In this document: positions 11,401 through 22,200 of the stretch, piece by piece
How positions within the stretch are numbered: the stretch's first letter is position 1
Layout: every line of letters starts with the position of its first letter
Origin: Pseudo-nitzschia pungens
Lineage: Eukaryota; Bacillariophyta; Bacillariophyceae; Bacillariales; Bacillariaceae
DNA: 64,000 nucleotides
Direction: 5' to 3'
Assembly (NCBI GenBank): GCA_037355855.1
Contig: CM074759.1
Coordinates: forward strand, 4,588,001 to 4,652,000
The notes under the pieces: generated by a model
The model's input: only the letters and a program-made list of their open reading frames with translations
Told to the model about the DNA's origin: nothing
Database searches by the model: none
Program-made: the position numbers and the translations under genes

Positions 11401-14400
11401 ATTTGAAATCAATCAAATAACAGAAAGATTTGGCAGGTTCAATCGCACCACCAGTGGCAATAATCCCACCAGCCCATCGGTCAAGAGCTTCCTGAAAGTC
11501 AACAGCTAATTCTTCACCAGATGTTGAGGAATCAGAGCCAGCACAAAACAAATCTGTGTCATCCACAAAGGCAAAACCCACAAGAGAAACCAGTTGCAGT
11601 GACAAAGAAGTGATAAGATGGACACCATGCCCAGCCTGTTGCATCATTCGGAAGACAATGGTTGACACCAAAGCCCAAAGAGTTGGACCAATACCATTGC
11701 CTTGGCCACAACCACTGAGAGGAACAGGTTCATCACCATACACAGGACCTGACCGACCAAAACCAGTTTTGATGTGGTGCTTAGCATGTTGCAGAGTAGA
11801 CAGAAGAACTTCACACACATGTGCAGGAACACCAAAGCTCTGGAGAGTGAGACCTGCAATGGGATGAGAGATTCTATCATAACAGCCCTTGGCATCATTC
11901 ATAGCAACAGCACCGGATCTGCGCTTCTGCCTCAACACATCACAGATGAGCTTCTTGTTCAAGCAGGTGTTGATGGCCTTGTGGTGTTTCCTGCTTCCAT
12001 GTTGATCAACCGCCACTGCATTGGCACGTTCAGCATGGGCAAGAATGCGTCTGCCAATCATCTTGTTGTTGATTTGGAACTCAGGAGACATCAACTGGAT
12101 GAGTCTCATCTTATCCACTCTATATTCACCAGGTTTCTTGAATATCTCAACATCCGTGATGACCTGCCAGGCAGAAGGAGAGAAGCCAACAATCAATGGG
12201 ACTGATCTCAGTAGAGTGTCAAACTTGTTCAACTGGGGGTCCAGGGCAAAAGCCTTGTGGTGGGCAAAACTCAAACATGAAGGTTCACTTGCTGTGCGTT
12301 CCCTCTGGTGTTTCCAGGCAGCAGCATTGTCAGCTGGACACACTGAATAGTCAAAGGGAGGCAAACTCAGAATAGAGGCAGGGACTTTGAGACAAGAAAG
12401 AAATTCAGACAGGTATTTGTCAGTGGCAGGAGGAGGATTATATGTGCCATCAAGAACTTGAGCAGAAGCATGGGCTGTGCCGAGGTAGCCAAAATCTTGA
12501 ATGAAGGAGGGAGTCATGGAAGGAGTGCCAAGACACTGCTGTTGACGCCGGACATTGGATTCAGCCATAGCTGGAACCATAGTGGACTGGGACTCCAAGA
12601 CCTGTTCAGCACCATCAGGGCCAACTGCAATAGCTCGCAAGACAGCTGACTTGTTGACACGTCCCCGAATAGACCTAGCAGCAAGGCCAAGCTCTCTTTG
12701 AAGACGTTCCCTGCGCATCCGGGCACGAATCTGGGAAGCATTCTGGTTGTGAGGTTTGCCTTCAGCAAGAAGTGCATCCACCAGGCCTTGATTGAAGGAG
12801 TCTCTCCAAGAGGGGGCCAATTTTTTCACTGCCCGGTATTGCCTGTAAGCTTGTTTCAGGTGGAGGACAGCACTGGAAAGATCACAGTGTTCTCCTTTGT
12901 AGAGAGAAAGCTTGCATGCCAGCCTTTTCAAAACAGTATGACTGGTGGACACACCCTGTCTCAGCTTAACAACACGCCGCCAAAAGTCAATTGTATCACG
13001 ATAGACTTGCAGCTTCGGGGACCATGGAACCAGACCAGCTCTTGTGTGGCAAAGGTTTTGTTCAACAGAGAGCCTGAGAGAGGTGGAGGTTTCATGGAGG
13101 ACTTCATATGTGGTGATGAGAGCAGCGCGCACAGAAATATCCCCAGACTGAAACTGAGCCAGGAGGTGTTCCAGCTTAGCTTGGAGAGAAAACACTCCAG
13201 CCTTGAGAAAGCTGTGCCTGACACGCTTGAAATACCGTTGGCGCAGATGAGGGTGGGAGGACTGGAGTTTGGAATGAGAGAAGCTCACGGTAGGTGGCAG
13301 GTGTTTGCCCATGAGGCTGCAATTACAGACTTCAATCCAAAGCATTCTGTGGTCCGATTCCATACCATAGGCGCCACCAAAGGGACAATACCCAGCCCTG
13401 AGAACATCAACATTCTCAGAGACCCAAATGGCATCAATTGGTGTTCTGGTAGTGTTGCGGTTGTGAGTGGCAGGAGGAGAAGACTGACTATGAAGGGTAA
13501 GAATGGCATCTCTGAAACCAAGAGCCTTGAGCTCAAAAGACAAGCCATCAGTCCGAACATCAGCATTTTGATCAATCCCAAGAATGACCTGGTCACCTGC
13601 ACCCAGACAGACCTGAAGGGCAGCAGTCAAATCCCTGTGAAAGAGAATACATGGGTTGGGACTGAAAAGATTTTCAGCTGCTTGAAAGTATCGGTACTGT
13701 TGATTCCAGACGGAACCAAGGTCCCTGTCATTTTCAACAGGGCAGTAAGCAGAAAACATAGTGACAGTGTAACCATCCCTGCCCTGAAACTTGACAAAGG
13801 ACCATCTCCCAAGACCAGAAGGATCAGCCCCATGGGCAATCTTGTGGGAACTGAACAGTTGATCAATGGAAAACCCTGTACCACCAGGCTGAAGCCATGA
13901 ACAGTCAGAAGCTTCATGCTTGTTGTTGGCAAGGTAGGAAAAACTTGAGGGACTGATATTCTTCATGCGCCGATTGAAAAGATCACATGGCAGGAGTTTG
14001 GATTCATTCAAACAATGTTCAGCAAAAAGAGCCACACTGGCATTGCTCTTGACAAATTGACGGGAGTTGTGCTTGGACATGGACATAAAGGAAGCTCTAC
14101 GCTGAGGCCCAATGTTTTGGAAGGTGATGATGGTGGAATTAGATGATGGAGCTTGGGGAAAAGGATGTCCAAAACTATCAGAATCCTTAGCAGCAAGAGA
14201 GTCTCCATGAAGAGTTAATTGGACAAACTGAGAGACAGGGGAAGAGGCGGAGGAGGAAAAGGGAGAAACAGTAGAAGCATTGATAGGATTTGGAGTGGAA
14301 GGCATCCCATCAAACCTCATACCAGAAGAGCTAACCATGATCAGAAGGAAACCCAGTCTGTCGCAGGGATGGAAGAGTTGCCGGAGCTGATTTGGTGGAA

Positions 14401-14410
14401 ACATTGGCAT
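8498..14410 (-). CDS. LINE-A ORF2 protein: APE endonuclease, RT, RNase H, zinc knuckle
   Basis: This is a 1970-aa retrotransposition enzyme, longer than most LINE ORF2 proteins. Residues 90-360 look like an APE-type endonuclease: N in FQNIG, E in LFAEHCLN, D and N in GIDQNAD, then SDHRML. RT spans roughly residues 740-1060: QHGSRKHHKA, catalytic D in NDAKGCYD (about 836), GCGQGNGIGP (about 900) and the FVDD pair (about 946). RNase H is at about 1475-1630: D in CDGSFD, E in YRSELAG, D in ALDGDTAL, D in NHQVDSMAK. A C-x2-C-x8-H-x4-C knuckle starts near 1737. The first ATG (14410) overlaps the end of ORF1. An internal ATG at 14338 sits in ATGGTTAG at the ORF1 stop and may be the real start. The frame is intact and differs from LINE-F ORF2 only by scattered substitutions. 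Confidence 0.93.
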   Translation of the reverse strand: MPMFPPNQLRQLFHPCDRLGFLLIMVSSSGMRFDGMPSTPNPINASTVSPFSSSASSPVSQFVQLTLHGDSLAAKDSDSFGHPFPQAPSSNSTIITFQNIGPQRRASFMSMSKHNSRQFVKSNASVALFAEHCLNESKLLPCDLFNRRMKNISPSSFSYLANNKHEASDCSWLQPGGTGFSIDQLFSSHKIAHGADPSGLGRWSFVKFQGRDGYTVTMFSAYCPVENDRDLGSVWNQQYRYFQAAENLFSPNPCILFHRDLTAALQVCLGAGDQVILGIDQNADVRTDGLSFELKALGFRDAILTLHSQSSPPATHNRNTTRTPIDAIWVSENVDVLRAGYCPFGGAYGMESDHRMLWIEVCNCSLMGKHLPPTVSFSHSKLQSSHPHLRQRYFKRVRHSFLKAGVFSLQAKLEHLLAQFQSGDISVRAALITTYEVLHETSTSLRLSVEQNLCHTRAGLVPWSPKLQVYRDTIDFWRRVVKLRQGVSTSHTVLKRLACKLSLYKGEHCDLSSAVLHLKQAYRQYRAVKKLAPSWRDSFNQGLVDALLAEGKPHNQNASQIRARMRRERLQRELGLAARSIRGRVNKSAVLRAIAVGPDGAEQVLESQSTMVPAMAESNVRRQQQCLGTPSMTPSFIQDFGYLGTAHASAQVLDGTYNPPPATDKYLSEFLSCLKVPASILSLPPFDYSVCPADNAAAWKHQRERTASEPSCLSFAHHKAFALDPQLNKFDTLLRSVPLIVGFSPSAWQVITDVEIFKKPGEYRVDKMRLIQLMSPEFQINNKMIGRRILAHAERANAVAVDQHGSRKHHKAINTCLNKKLICDVLRQKRRSGAVAMNDAKGCYDRISHPIAGLTLQSFGVPAHVCEVLLSTLQHAKHHIKTGFGRSGPVYGDEPVPLSGCGQGNGIGPTLWALVSTIVFRMMQQAGHGVHLITSLSLQLVSLVGFAFVDDTDLFCAGSDSSTSGEELAVDFQEALDRWAGGIIATGGAIEPAKSFCYLIDFKWNGSGWDYRSIADMPGDFSVADKNGNRATLDRFEVDHADKTLGVFISMDGNEEAQIAHMKSQSQSFGSQLKASKCEKRASLYTFKYSFMKSVEYPMPVTQLDEATWTKIIHPALVPVLNKAGMSRTFPRHVFYGPSLYQGFGFIHPYLLQEFSHIATLFQESVRSSQTGRILRLTAESLRLELGIPLHLGVTPYHPFASYVTPCWYKHVWKFFSVHPVSLFEDFPDLPLLRSNDCYLMQAFVNAGFRGADLSLLNHMRMSLKAISLADICTPDGKRLSPMAFQLTSSNHLRDHLDWPRCPPSWPPAAKRFWTKALQTCFLPPCPPPAARALAPSFHLGPWLSPQTASLCPWFLSPSTNRIFFKTSTGWTVSTSQGRGRYRVTAELLSDKPACADVLVCPVICGQVVRVVGSSAFVSEPPDMDPLEYNPYDSLPDSPVDAFDALCESPRVLLHKYSLPQAGCQHLVDAIQSGTASAVCDGSFDPDLLRGTSAFILSPNTSTKTASLFLTGCNFVSGSPEDQSSYRSELAGIIGVLTCCTALVNLFDIASGSITIALDGDTALKQAQGSWPLVISQKSFDYVYVIRNMIFALPISVHFQWVQGHQAGIFLDWWALRNHQVDSMAKAFLSVHRASAHHYPRLVFEPWAFSLNGCKCSRFDQNALHVAISGPPLLKYWQTHHDIPIPQPVLSSIHWCAHLSAFKRLPPGMQRWFVKFASGCIGVGNQLLHYQYQDHSRCPLCDADNEKVSHVLSCKDTGAVQHSVSAFKGPLQKRLEVEQTDPSLVVAIVDLLTRVRKGQTIYPSSYSLAIASAVRAQRTIGWHNWLLGRWSPRWYQIQADYYSHIGSKRSPKRWATAVIHQFFLTSWDLWTYRNERLHGPGGTLDAEQHQSLDASITSELAIGAAGALPQSHSLLQTPFHVLQGYTLTAKRQWLATIHLARKQYAAPVPPVQPYQQEAALLRAWLTGPQG

Positions 14411-17288
14411 GGCTCAAATCACTGACACTAGCATCATGGCTGGAGGAGAATGCAATTGCAGCAACTCCAAGCCTCAATGCAGAGGCTGCGTCTTCCCCAC
14501 CACCGGCAGCAGGAACTGCAGTTGAGGAATCAGGAGAGGCCACAGGGAGGTCACCAGCCATGGCATTCTGGGGAGGGTCAGGAACTGCAGGGGGAACTTC
14601 AGGAGGAATACCAGGAGAGGCATCAGCCTTGGCAACATTGGAAGAATCACCTCCAGTAGGAACACCACCTGCAGGCGCTGAAGCCTGGACATCAGTGAGA
14701 TTGGAAGTACCGGTTGCTAAAGTATCCATGGATTGAGAATCATCAAATCCGCCACCACCACTGTCAGCACGGGCTTGGAGGTTAAAGTGCAGATCCAGAT
14801 CAAAGGTAAGGTCTGGGGCAAGGTCAACTGACAAGTCATCATCAACAAGTTCCCAATCTCTTGCATCCCCATCACCAAAAAAGGGAAGAGAGTCATCCTG
14901 CATTGGATCTGCAGCAGGTTCAGTTTCCACAACACAATTGGCAGCAGCATCCCAATGGTAGGCTTCCATTTCAGTCAGGCACTCAGAAGAGAACCATTGT
15001 CGAACACAAGAACCATAATGAGCTTCCAGTATAATAGGCAGGAAAGACAACATGGCCATTGCTTCAGCCTTGGTAGTGATATTGTACAAAGCAAGGATCT
15101 CGCCGCGGTATGAACTGGTATCAACAGAAAGAAAAAGAGGCCATGACCAATTGTCACGGGTTCTGATACCCAGAAGCACACTGCGCAGTGTCTTCAAACC
15201 CAGCCCTTGGCCCAGGTCAACTGGAAGATCAAGATCAACTACCCCCAGAACAGGAGCAGTTTCATGGCTCTCAATAAATTTAGCTTGGCGGTGCTTAGCC
15301 TGGCGAACAGTCTTGAGCTTGGAGGGGGGAAGAGGTCTGTCAGAAGGATTGGTAGCTGTCTCAATAAACTTGTAGAATTTACCATCAGGGAGAGAGGCAA
15401 TGTCTGAAGGTTTGCACCGATTGAACTGGGCTTTGAGGAGCTTAACAGTTTGGGCGCGCTTTGTAGCATCACACAAAACATGTGCAGCCTGAACAGGATT
15501 GGGATCAGGAGTTCTGGAGTTGTCAAGGCTGATATTCTTCCTGATAACAGCAATAGGACATGCCTGAAACCTGGGATGAGTCTGAAGCAATTCGTTGTAG
15601 TGGTCAAGATCAAAACTCTGCATGTAAGATCCAAGGAGAAAGCCACATGTGACAATAACTGGGGCCTGTATGTGGTCATATTTCAGGTCCATGTCACGGT
15701 CTCTGAGCCTCTGGAGCAATTGTGCTGAAAAGAGTTTCTCCAGGGAAGCACTGTGGCCCACAAAGAAGCGTAGATGAGGAGCAGTTCTACTGCGAAGCCA
15801 GAGCTGAGCAACATACAATTCCAAGGTCTTCCTGTCAGGAAGTGTCGTCCAAAACTTGGTAACAGGCTTGGCCTTGGGGTTGAGCCTGGCTCTGGAGGGA
15901 AAAACATACAACACCAGGCGCTTGTCAACAGTCCATAGAAGATCCAAAGCTTCCTTGAGTGACTTGAGCAGCTCATCATATAGTTCCCCAGGGTGTTGTG
16001 ACATCAACCTTGGAAGGGACAGAGTGACATAAGAACGATGAGAACACTTGGTGCCAGCAGTGACATCCACTGGAGCTCTAGAATCACTGGAGCAAACCCC
16101 TCGGCGTTGGAGGAAATGCCCAGCAGAGGAGGACAAGACAGTAGCATCACCTCCACCAGGAAGAAAGGACACTGATTTGGAAGTGGAAGCATCATCAACT
16201 GCAGTTGGCGCAGGTGTAGGAGGTCGCTTCTTGAAATACCAGTGGGAGCCAAGCACCTGATTGGCTGCCAACCAAACTCTTCCTTCAGTGCTGGGCAAAA
16301 GGTTACCTTCACAATACAGGTCATCAAAACACTCAGGAGACATCTTGGCCAAACCAATAAGACATCTCTTCAGAGCATGGCCTGAAGGTTGCTTGGTCCA
16401 GTCTGCAGAGGCTTGGAAGCAGAGAGAAGCAAGGGAAACCAGGGACTCCACAGAAGCAGTTCTCCACTCAGGGTTGTCAGGAAAAGCTTGAGCATATGCT
16501 GGAGGGATGGCAGACTGACAGACATCATGGATGGATTTCTTGTCATTCCCATCTTTCTTGCTGAAGAAGTGAGTGGGACTAGGACACCCAGTCCATAGCC
16601 GGGATCCTGCTGGAGTTTTACGAAGAGTGTGGATAGGGGTGGGAATGGAAGCACGACCAGTAAAAGGCCCCTTACCGTAGAAGCACCAGAGGAAGGAATC
16701 TGAGTGAGCTTTGTTGGCAGCAGCCAGGGCTTTCTTGCGCAGGGCATGTCGCTCTGCAGACGGTGTGTCAGAAAGAAATGCAAGAGTAGCTTGTTTCAGA
16801 CTAGACTTGGAAGGAGAGACCTTGGAAGGAGGGTGCTTAGAGTCTGAGAGCTCAGAGCCTGGCTGGCCATCCCTAGACGTCGCACTGTTGGACTTTCCAC
16901 TGTTGGGCTTCCCACTGTTGGACGTCCCACTGTTGGAAGTTCCACTGTTGGGCTTCCCACTGTTGGACTTCCCACTGTCAGACGTCCCACTGTCGGACTG
17001 CCCACTGCCTGAATGCCCTGTGTCTGAATGCCCAGTGCCTGACTGCTCAGTGCTCATATCAACATCATCTAGTGCACCAGTAGACACAGCAGAAGTGAAG
17101 GACATATCATCATCAGAAGGGAGTGAATCCCTAGCTGTACGGGGAGAGGGAGGGGGAGAGGGAGTAGCCTGAAGAACGGAACCAGCAGGTGGTCGGCGGG
17201 AAGGGGTCCCCGTAAAGGCGCGTTTGTTTGAAGGAGTGTTAGCCAAGGTAGACCTTTTTCGCCTGGAAGCTGGCGGGGGGGGAGGCAT
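14331..17288 (-). CDS. LINE-A ORF1 protein (probable RNA-binding or RNP protein)
   Basis: About 985 aa from the ATG at 17288 (MPPPPPASRRKR). That ATG was chosen because LINE-F and LINE-B also start ORF1 with MPP followed by a basic Ser/Arg/Lys stretch. An in-frame ATG at 17489 would add 67 residues. The N-terminus is Ser/Thr/Pro-rich with a five-residue repeat (SGxSN/D type) at 16860-17050. A conserved middle begins at SFLWCFYGKGPF and includes SPECFDDLYCEGN and VDKRLVLYVFPSRARL. The C-terminus has an acidic patch (DWELVDDDLSVDLAPDL) and a Pro/Ala-rich tail. I see no CCHC knuckle or RRM. By position it should be the LINE ORF1 protein, which in other LINEs binds element RNA. Confidence 0.85.
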   Translation of the reverse strand: MPPPPPASRRKRSTLANTPSNKRAFTGTPSRRPPAGSVLQATPSPPPSPRTARDSLPSDDDMSFTSAVSTGALDDVDMSTEQSGTGHSDTGHSGSGQSDSGTSDSGKSNSGKPNSGTSNSGTSNSGKPNSGKSNSATSRDGQPGSELSDSKHPPSKVSPSKSSLKQATLAFLSDTPSAERHALRKKALAAANKAHSDSFLWCFYGKGPFTGRASIPTPIHTLRKTPAGSRLWTGCPSPTHFFSKKDGNDKKSIHDVCQSAIPPAYAQAFPDNPEWRTASVESLVSLASLCFQASADWTKQPSGHALKRCLIGLAKMSPECFDDLYCEGNLLPSTEGRVWLAANQVLGSHWYFKKRPPTPAPTAVDDASTSKSVSFLPGGGDATVLSSSAGHFLQRRGVCSSDSRAPVDVTAGTKCSHRSYVTLSLPRLMSQHPGELYDELLKSLKEALDLLWTVDKRLVLYVFPSRARLNPKAKPVTKFWTTLPDRKTLELYVAQLWLRSRTAPHLRFFVGHSASLEKLFSAQLLQRLRDRDMDLKYDHIQAPVIVTCGFLLGSYMQSFDLDHYNELLQTHPRFQACPIAVIRKNISLDNSRTPDPNPVQAAHVLCDATKRAQTVKLLKAQFNRCKPSDIASLPDGKFYKFIETATNPSDRPLPPSKLKTVRQAKHRQAKFIESHETAPVLGVVDLDLPVDLGQGLGLKTLRSVLLGIRTRDNWSWPLFLSVDTSSYRGEILALYNITTKAEAMAMLSFLPIILEAHYGSCVRQWFSSECLTEMEAYHWDAAANCVVETEPAADPMQDDSLPFFGDGDARDWELVDDDLSVDLAPDLTFDLDLHFNLQARADSGGGGFDDSQSMDTLATGTSNLTDVQASAPAGGVPTGGDSSNVAKADASPGIPPEVPPAVPDPPQNAMAGDLPVASPDSSTAVPAAGGGEDAASALRLGVAAIAFSSSHDASVSDLSHANVSTKSAPATLPSLRQTGFPSDHG
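16860..17050 (-). repeat. 15-bp coding minisatellite in LINE-A ORF1
   Basis: Plus-strand units such as CCACTGTTGGACTTC repeat about a dozen times with small changes. The unit is 15 bp (five codons), so the frame stays open and encodes Ser/Gly/Asn-rich repeats. LINE-F and LINE-B do not have this array here; they carry other tandem arrays just upstream of ORF1. Confidence 0.85.
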
Positions 17289-19185
17289 GGTGGAGCAAGG
17301 ATCGTCTGAATAGGCGTGTTGGCTCGGGCGCTGGTAGGCTGTCAGTGTTAACCTGTATGGATATATACAGATGGGTGTTTCCTGGAAACAGGGTACAGCA
17401 GCAACAACAAGGGTAACCTTGGTCTGGACAAGGAAAAGGTCCCTGGGGATCCAAAAAATATACTGGAGCACACCCACAAAAGTCACCAACGAGCAAAATT
17501 TGTCTCACACTTGAAGCACAAAAACTCTGCGCAAATTTGTCTCACACTTGAAGCACAAAAACTCTGCGCGCGGAACTCTGCAAATCGTGTAGGCTTGTAC
17601 TCGTACTGTACTCCTAGCTTGAAAATTGTGCAAGTTTGAACAATTTTTCAACTACTGCAAATCGTGTAGACTGAAGTCGTAGTACTTGTAGCTTGAAAAT
17701 TGCACCGGGAAGCTAGTGGCTTGAAAACAGGGGCTTTAGTAGGAACACTTAGGGACCGGGGGATATCAATGGCAGGGCACACTTAAAAGGCTCAGGAGGG
17801 AACTTGAAGTTCAAACTCGCGAGTACTTATAAGTGGAAACAGTAATTGGCTTGAAAACAGGGACCTTAAGCGGAGCAGAGCTGCTGTAGAATTCTACAGG
17901 GAAAATTCTGGTAGTTCTGTCTGGAGTTGCGGGCAAATGGATAGAAGTACCACTTTTGGCCCTGTAGAATTTACGTAGAGGGGGGAAATGGATCCAGGGG
18001 CAATTGGCTTGAAAACAGGAACCTTGAGCGAGACACTTAAGGATCAGGAAAGCTGCTTGCTTGAAAACAGGGGCTGTAGTAGGAAGACCTAAGGACCAGG
18101 GGAAGGCTTGTGTCTTGAAAACAGTGTCAAACTTGAAGTTCAACCTGGGGTTGCTTAATAGCAAAAACACTTAGGGAGCAGGGAACTCGCGAACACTTAG
18201 GGACCAGGGAAGCTGCTTGCTTGAAAACAGGGGCTGTAGTAGAAACACCTAGGGACCAGGGGGAGGCTTGTGTCTTGAAAACAGTGTCGAACTTGAAGTT
18301 CAAGTTGGGGTTGCTTAATAGCGAAAACACTTAGGGATCAGGGAACTCGCAAACACTTAGGGACCAGGGGAATTGTAGTCTTGAAAACAAGGGGCGGTAG
18401 TAGCTGTAGTCTTGGAAACAAGAGTGCACTAAGTAGGAGGTACTTAGGGATCGGTTGGTCTTGGCTTGGAAACAGATGTAGTAGGGGGAGCCTTAAGCGA
18501 AAACACTTAGGGACTGGGGGGCTTGGCTAGGAAACAGGGTAGCGCTTAAGTGATAGACACTTAAAAGAGCAGGGGGCTATTGGCTTGAAAAGAGGGAGGA
18601 AACTGGAAGATATGCTCGCGTGAACTTGCAAATACTTAGGGATCAGCAAGCAGGAACCTTCTAGAAAGGGGGGGGTATGTATGTGTTCGACAACTTCAAC
18701 TTGAAAAGACTTAGGAAACTCAGCAAGGAACCTTGAAGAATGTAGAACGTTAAGTGGATATCACTTAAGGGGCTTGGAAGACTGTATAGCGTTAAATAAT
18801 AAGGTAGCTTGAAAACAGATCGAAAAACAAACCGAGCTCGGAGACAAAGCGAAACCGAAACAGAATCAGCTGTAGAAATTAGTACTGGTGTTGCTGTAGA
18901 AAATTATGTGTCCTTGTTTTCGTGTTGCTTGTTGCTGGTGTTGCCGAATCGATCGGCCGACCGGCAGGGAAGCAAGCAACCAAAGCAACCAAAGGAAGCA
19001 AGGAGCAGCCAAACAAAGAGCAGAATCAGATAGAGGAGATCTCTGTTAATAGGTGTAGTGCTTGGTGTTGTTGTAGGAGCTTTAGAAGTGAGGGAGATAT
19101 CAAAGGGGAATGGTGTGTAGAAATCTACGTGTTTTAAGTACTGGAACATCGGAACGTCGGACAAAATGCGCGATGCGAAAATTGT
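17289..19185 (-). promoter_or_regulatory. LINE-A 5' UTR with terminal hairpin and repeated stem-loops
   Basis: This is 1.9 kb of non-coding leader (element 5' end at 19185). It begins with the family hairpin and the conserved TTTTGTCCGACGTTCCGATG block. Many short units follow, built around TCCCTAAGTG..., CTTAAG and GTTTTCAAGC, which can form local stem-loops. It presumably holds the internal promoter expected for a full-length LINE; no specific promoter motif is identified. Confidence 0.7.
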
Positions 19186-19203
19186 ATCCCAGGAGGTAAG
19201 AAA
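19186..19203. repeat. Target-site duplication of LINE-A, right copy (18 bp)
   Basis: Identical to 8181-8198. From here rightwards LINE-B ORF2 resumes. Confidence 0.95.
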
Positions 19204-22200
19204 GAACTGATGGATGATAGCTGTAGCCCAACGTTTGGGAGAGCGCTTGCTTCCAATGTGGGAGTAGTAGTCAGCCTGGATTTGGTACCAACGAGGAGAC
19301 CACCTACCAAGGATCCAGTTGTGCCAACCAATAGTCCTCTGTGCTCTGACAGCAGACGCAATTGCAAGTGAGTAGGATGATGGATAAATGTTCTGGCCCT
19401 TCCGAACTCTGGTGAGGAGATCCACAATGGCAACAACCAATGATGGATCAGTTTGTTCAACTTCAAGCCGCTTCTGCAGTGGTCCCGTGAAGGCAAACAC
19501 ACTGTGCCTGACAGCCCCAGGATCCTTGCAGGAGAGCACATGAGAAACCTTCTCGTTGTCTGCATCACACAAGGGACACCTGGAGTGATCCTGATACTGG
19601 TAGTGAAGTAGTTGGTTGCCAACACCAATGCAGCCAGAAGCAAACTTGACAAACCACCTTTGCATGCCAGGAGGTAGACGCTTGAAGGCAGACAGATGGG
19701 CACACCAATGGATGGAACTCAAAACAGGTTGTGGAATGGGGATATCATGGTGGGTCTGCCAATATTGAAGAAGAGGAGGACCCGAAATGGCAACATGCAA
19801 AGCATTTTTATCAAACCTTGAACACTTGTATCCATTGAGAGAAAAAGCCCAGGGCTCAAACACAAGTCTGGGATAGTGATGGGCAGAGGCGTTATGGACA
19901 GAGAGAAAGGCCTTTGCCATGCTGTCAACCTGATGATTGCGAAGGGCCCACCAATCAAGAAAGATTCCAGCTTGATGGCCCTGAACCCACTGAAAGTGCA
20001 CAGAGATTGGCAGGGCAGAAATCATGTTTCTGATGACATAAACATAATCAAAAGACTTCTGGGAAATAACCAAAGGCCAGGATCCCTCAGCCTGTTTGAG
20101 AGCTGTGTCACCATCCAGAGCAATAGTGATAGAGCCAGAAGCAATATCAAAAAGACTCACCAGAGCAGTGCAACAGGTGAGAACCCCAATGATTCCTGCC
20201 AGTTCACTCCTGTAGGATGACTGATCCTCAGGGGACCCACTGACAAAATTACAGCCAGTGAGGAACAATGAAACAGTCTTGGTGGAGGTATTGGGTGAAA
20301 GAATGAAAGCAGAAGTTCCTCTGAGAAGGTCCGGATCAAATGACCCATCACAGACAGCACTGGCAATACCACTCTCAATAGCATCAACAAGGTGCTGACA
20401 GCCAGCCTGTGGTAGGGAATATTTGTGGAGAAGTACTCTTGGAGACGCACAGAGTGCATCAAAGGCATCTACTGGGGAGTCTGGAAGAGAATCAAATGGA
20501 TTGTACTCCAGAGGATCCATGTCAGGAGGTTCGGAAACAAAGGCTGAGGACCCAACAACGCGTACAACTTGTCCACAAATAACAGGGCAGACAAGCACAT
20601 CAGCACAGGCTGGTTTGTCAGGAATGATTTCAGAAGTGACCCTGTATCTGCCCCTGCCTTGGGAGGTGCTCACAGCCCAGCCAGTAGAAGTTTTGAAGAA
20701 TATTCTGTTGGTAGATGGAGACAAAAACCAAGGCCAAAGAGAAGCTGTCTGGGGAGAGAGCCAATGCCCAAGGTGAAAAGAAGGAGCCAGTGCCCTGGCT
20801 GCAGGGGGTGGACAGGGGGGAAGAAAACAGGTCTGAAGAGCCTTAGTCCATAAGTGCTGTGCTGCTGGAGGCCAAGATGGAGGACATCTAGGCCAGTCAA
20901 GATGATCCCTCAAGTGATCGGAGGATGTCAGCTGGAAAGCCATGGGAGAGAGTCTTTTCCCATCTGGAGTACAAATGTCAGCAAGGGAAATAGCCTTGAG
21001 GGACATGCGCATGTAGTTCAAGAGGGACAAGTCAGCACCTCTGAAGCCAGAGTTGACAAAGGCTTGCATGAGATAACAGTCATTGGAACGTAACAGTGGA
21101 AGATCTGGGAAGTCTTCAAACAAGCTCACAGGGTGAACAGAGAAAAACTTCCACACATGTTTGTACCAGCAGGGAGTGACGTATGAAGCAAAAGGATGAT
21201 AGGGTGTGACACCAAGATGGAGAGGAAGTCCAAGTTCAAGCCGGAGAGACTCAGCAGTTAGCCTGAGAATCCTACCAGTTTGTGAGGACCTGACAGATTC
21301 CTGAAAGAGGGTGGCAATATGACTAAACTCTTGGAGGAGGTATGGATGGATGAAACCAAAGCCTTGATAGAGGGAAGGACCATAGAACACATGTCTAGGA
21401 AATGTCCGTGACATCCCTGCTTTATTCAGCACAGGAACAAGAGCTGGGTGAATTATCTTAGTCCAAGTGGCCTCATCAAGTTGCGTGACAGGCATGGGGT
21501 ATTCAACAGACTTCATGAAAGAATACTTGAAGGTGTAGAGGGATGCGCGCTTCTCACACTTGGAAGCCTTGAGTTGGGTGCCAAAAGACTGAGACTGTGA
21601 CTTCATATGAGCAATCTGTGCTTCCTCATTGCCATCCATGGAGATAAAAACCCCAAGAGTCTTGTCAGCATGGTCAACTTCAAACCGATCCAGGGTAGCT
21701 CGATTGCCATTCTTGTCAGCAACAGAGAAGTCACCAGGCATGTCAGCAATTGAGCGATAGTCCCAGCCGGATCCATTCCATTTGAAATCAATCAAATAAC
21801 AGAAGGATTTGGCAGGTTCAATAGCACCACCAGTGGCAATAATCCCACCAGCCCACCGGTCAAGAGCTTCCTGAAAGTCAACAGCTAATTCCTCACCAGA
21901 TGTGGAGGAATCAGAGCCAGCACAAAACAAATCTGTGTCATCCACAAAGGCAAAACCCACAAGAGAAACCAGTTGCAGTGACAATGAAGTGATAAGATGG
22001 ACACCATGCCCAGCCTGTTGCATCATTCGGAAGACAATTGTTGACACCAAAGCCCAAAGAGTTGGACCAATACCATTGCCTTGGCCACAACCACTGAGAG
22101 GAACAGGTTCATCACCATACACAGGGCCTGACCGACCAAAACCAGTTTTGATGTGGTGCTTGGCATGTTGCAAAGTAGACAAAAGAACCTCACACACATG

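Larger units (their letters stand above)
8199..19185 (-). mobile_element. LINE-A: complete, apparently intact LINE (10,987 bp)
   Basis: This is a full-length copy inserted in LINE-B ORF2 in the same orientation, with a perfect 18-bp TSD. In element order it has a 5' terminus ACAATTTTCGCATCGCG at 19185, a 1.9 kb 5' UTR, ORF1 (17288-14331), ORF2 (14410-8498), a 299-bp 3' UTR with two stem-loops, and an (ATT)n tail at 8199. Both ORFs are uninterrupted. Intact ORFs and a perfect TSD point to a recent insertion and a possibly active element. Confidence 0.93.

Noticed and set aside
12698..13900. 400-codon open frame antisense to the endonuclease region of LINE-A ORF2 (counterparts at 37071-38003 and 23218-23985)
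   Set aside because: No recognisable domain; it mirrors the coding strand and its length differs between copies. Treated as a shadow of ORF2.
18904..19185. Apparent C-terminal extension of LINE-B ORF2 beyond FLTSWD
   Set aside because: The extension reads into the 5' UTR of LINE-A at the insertion junction. The true C-terminus is at 8198-7872.
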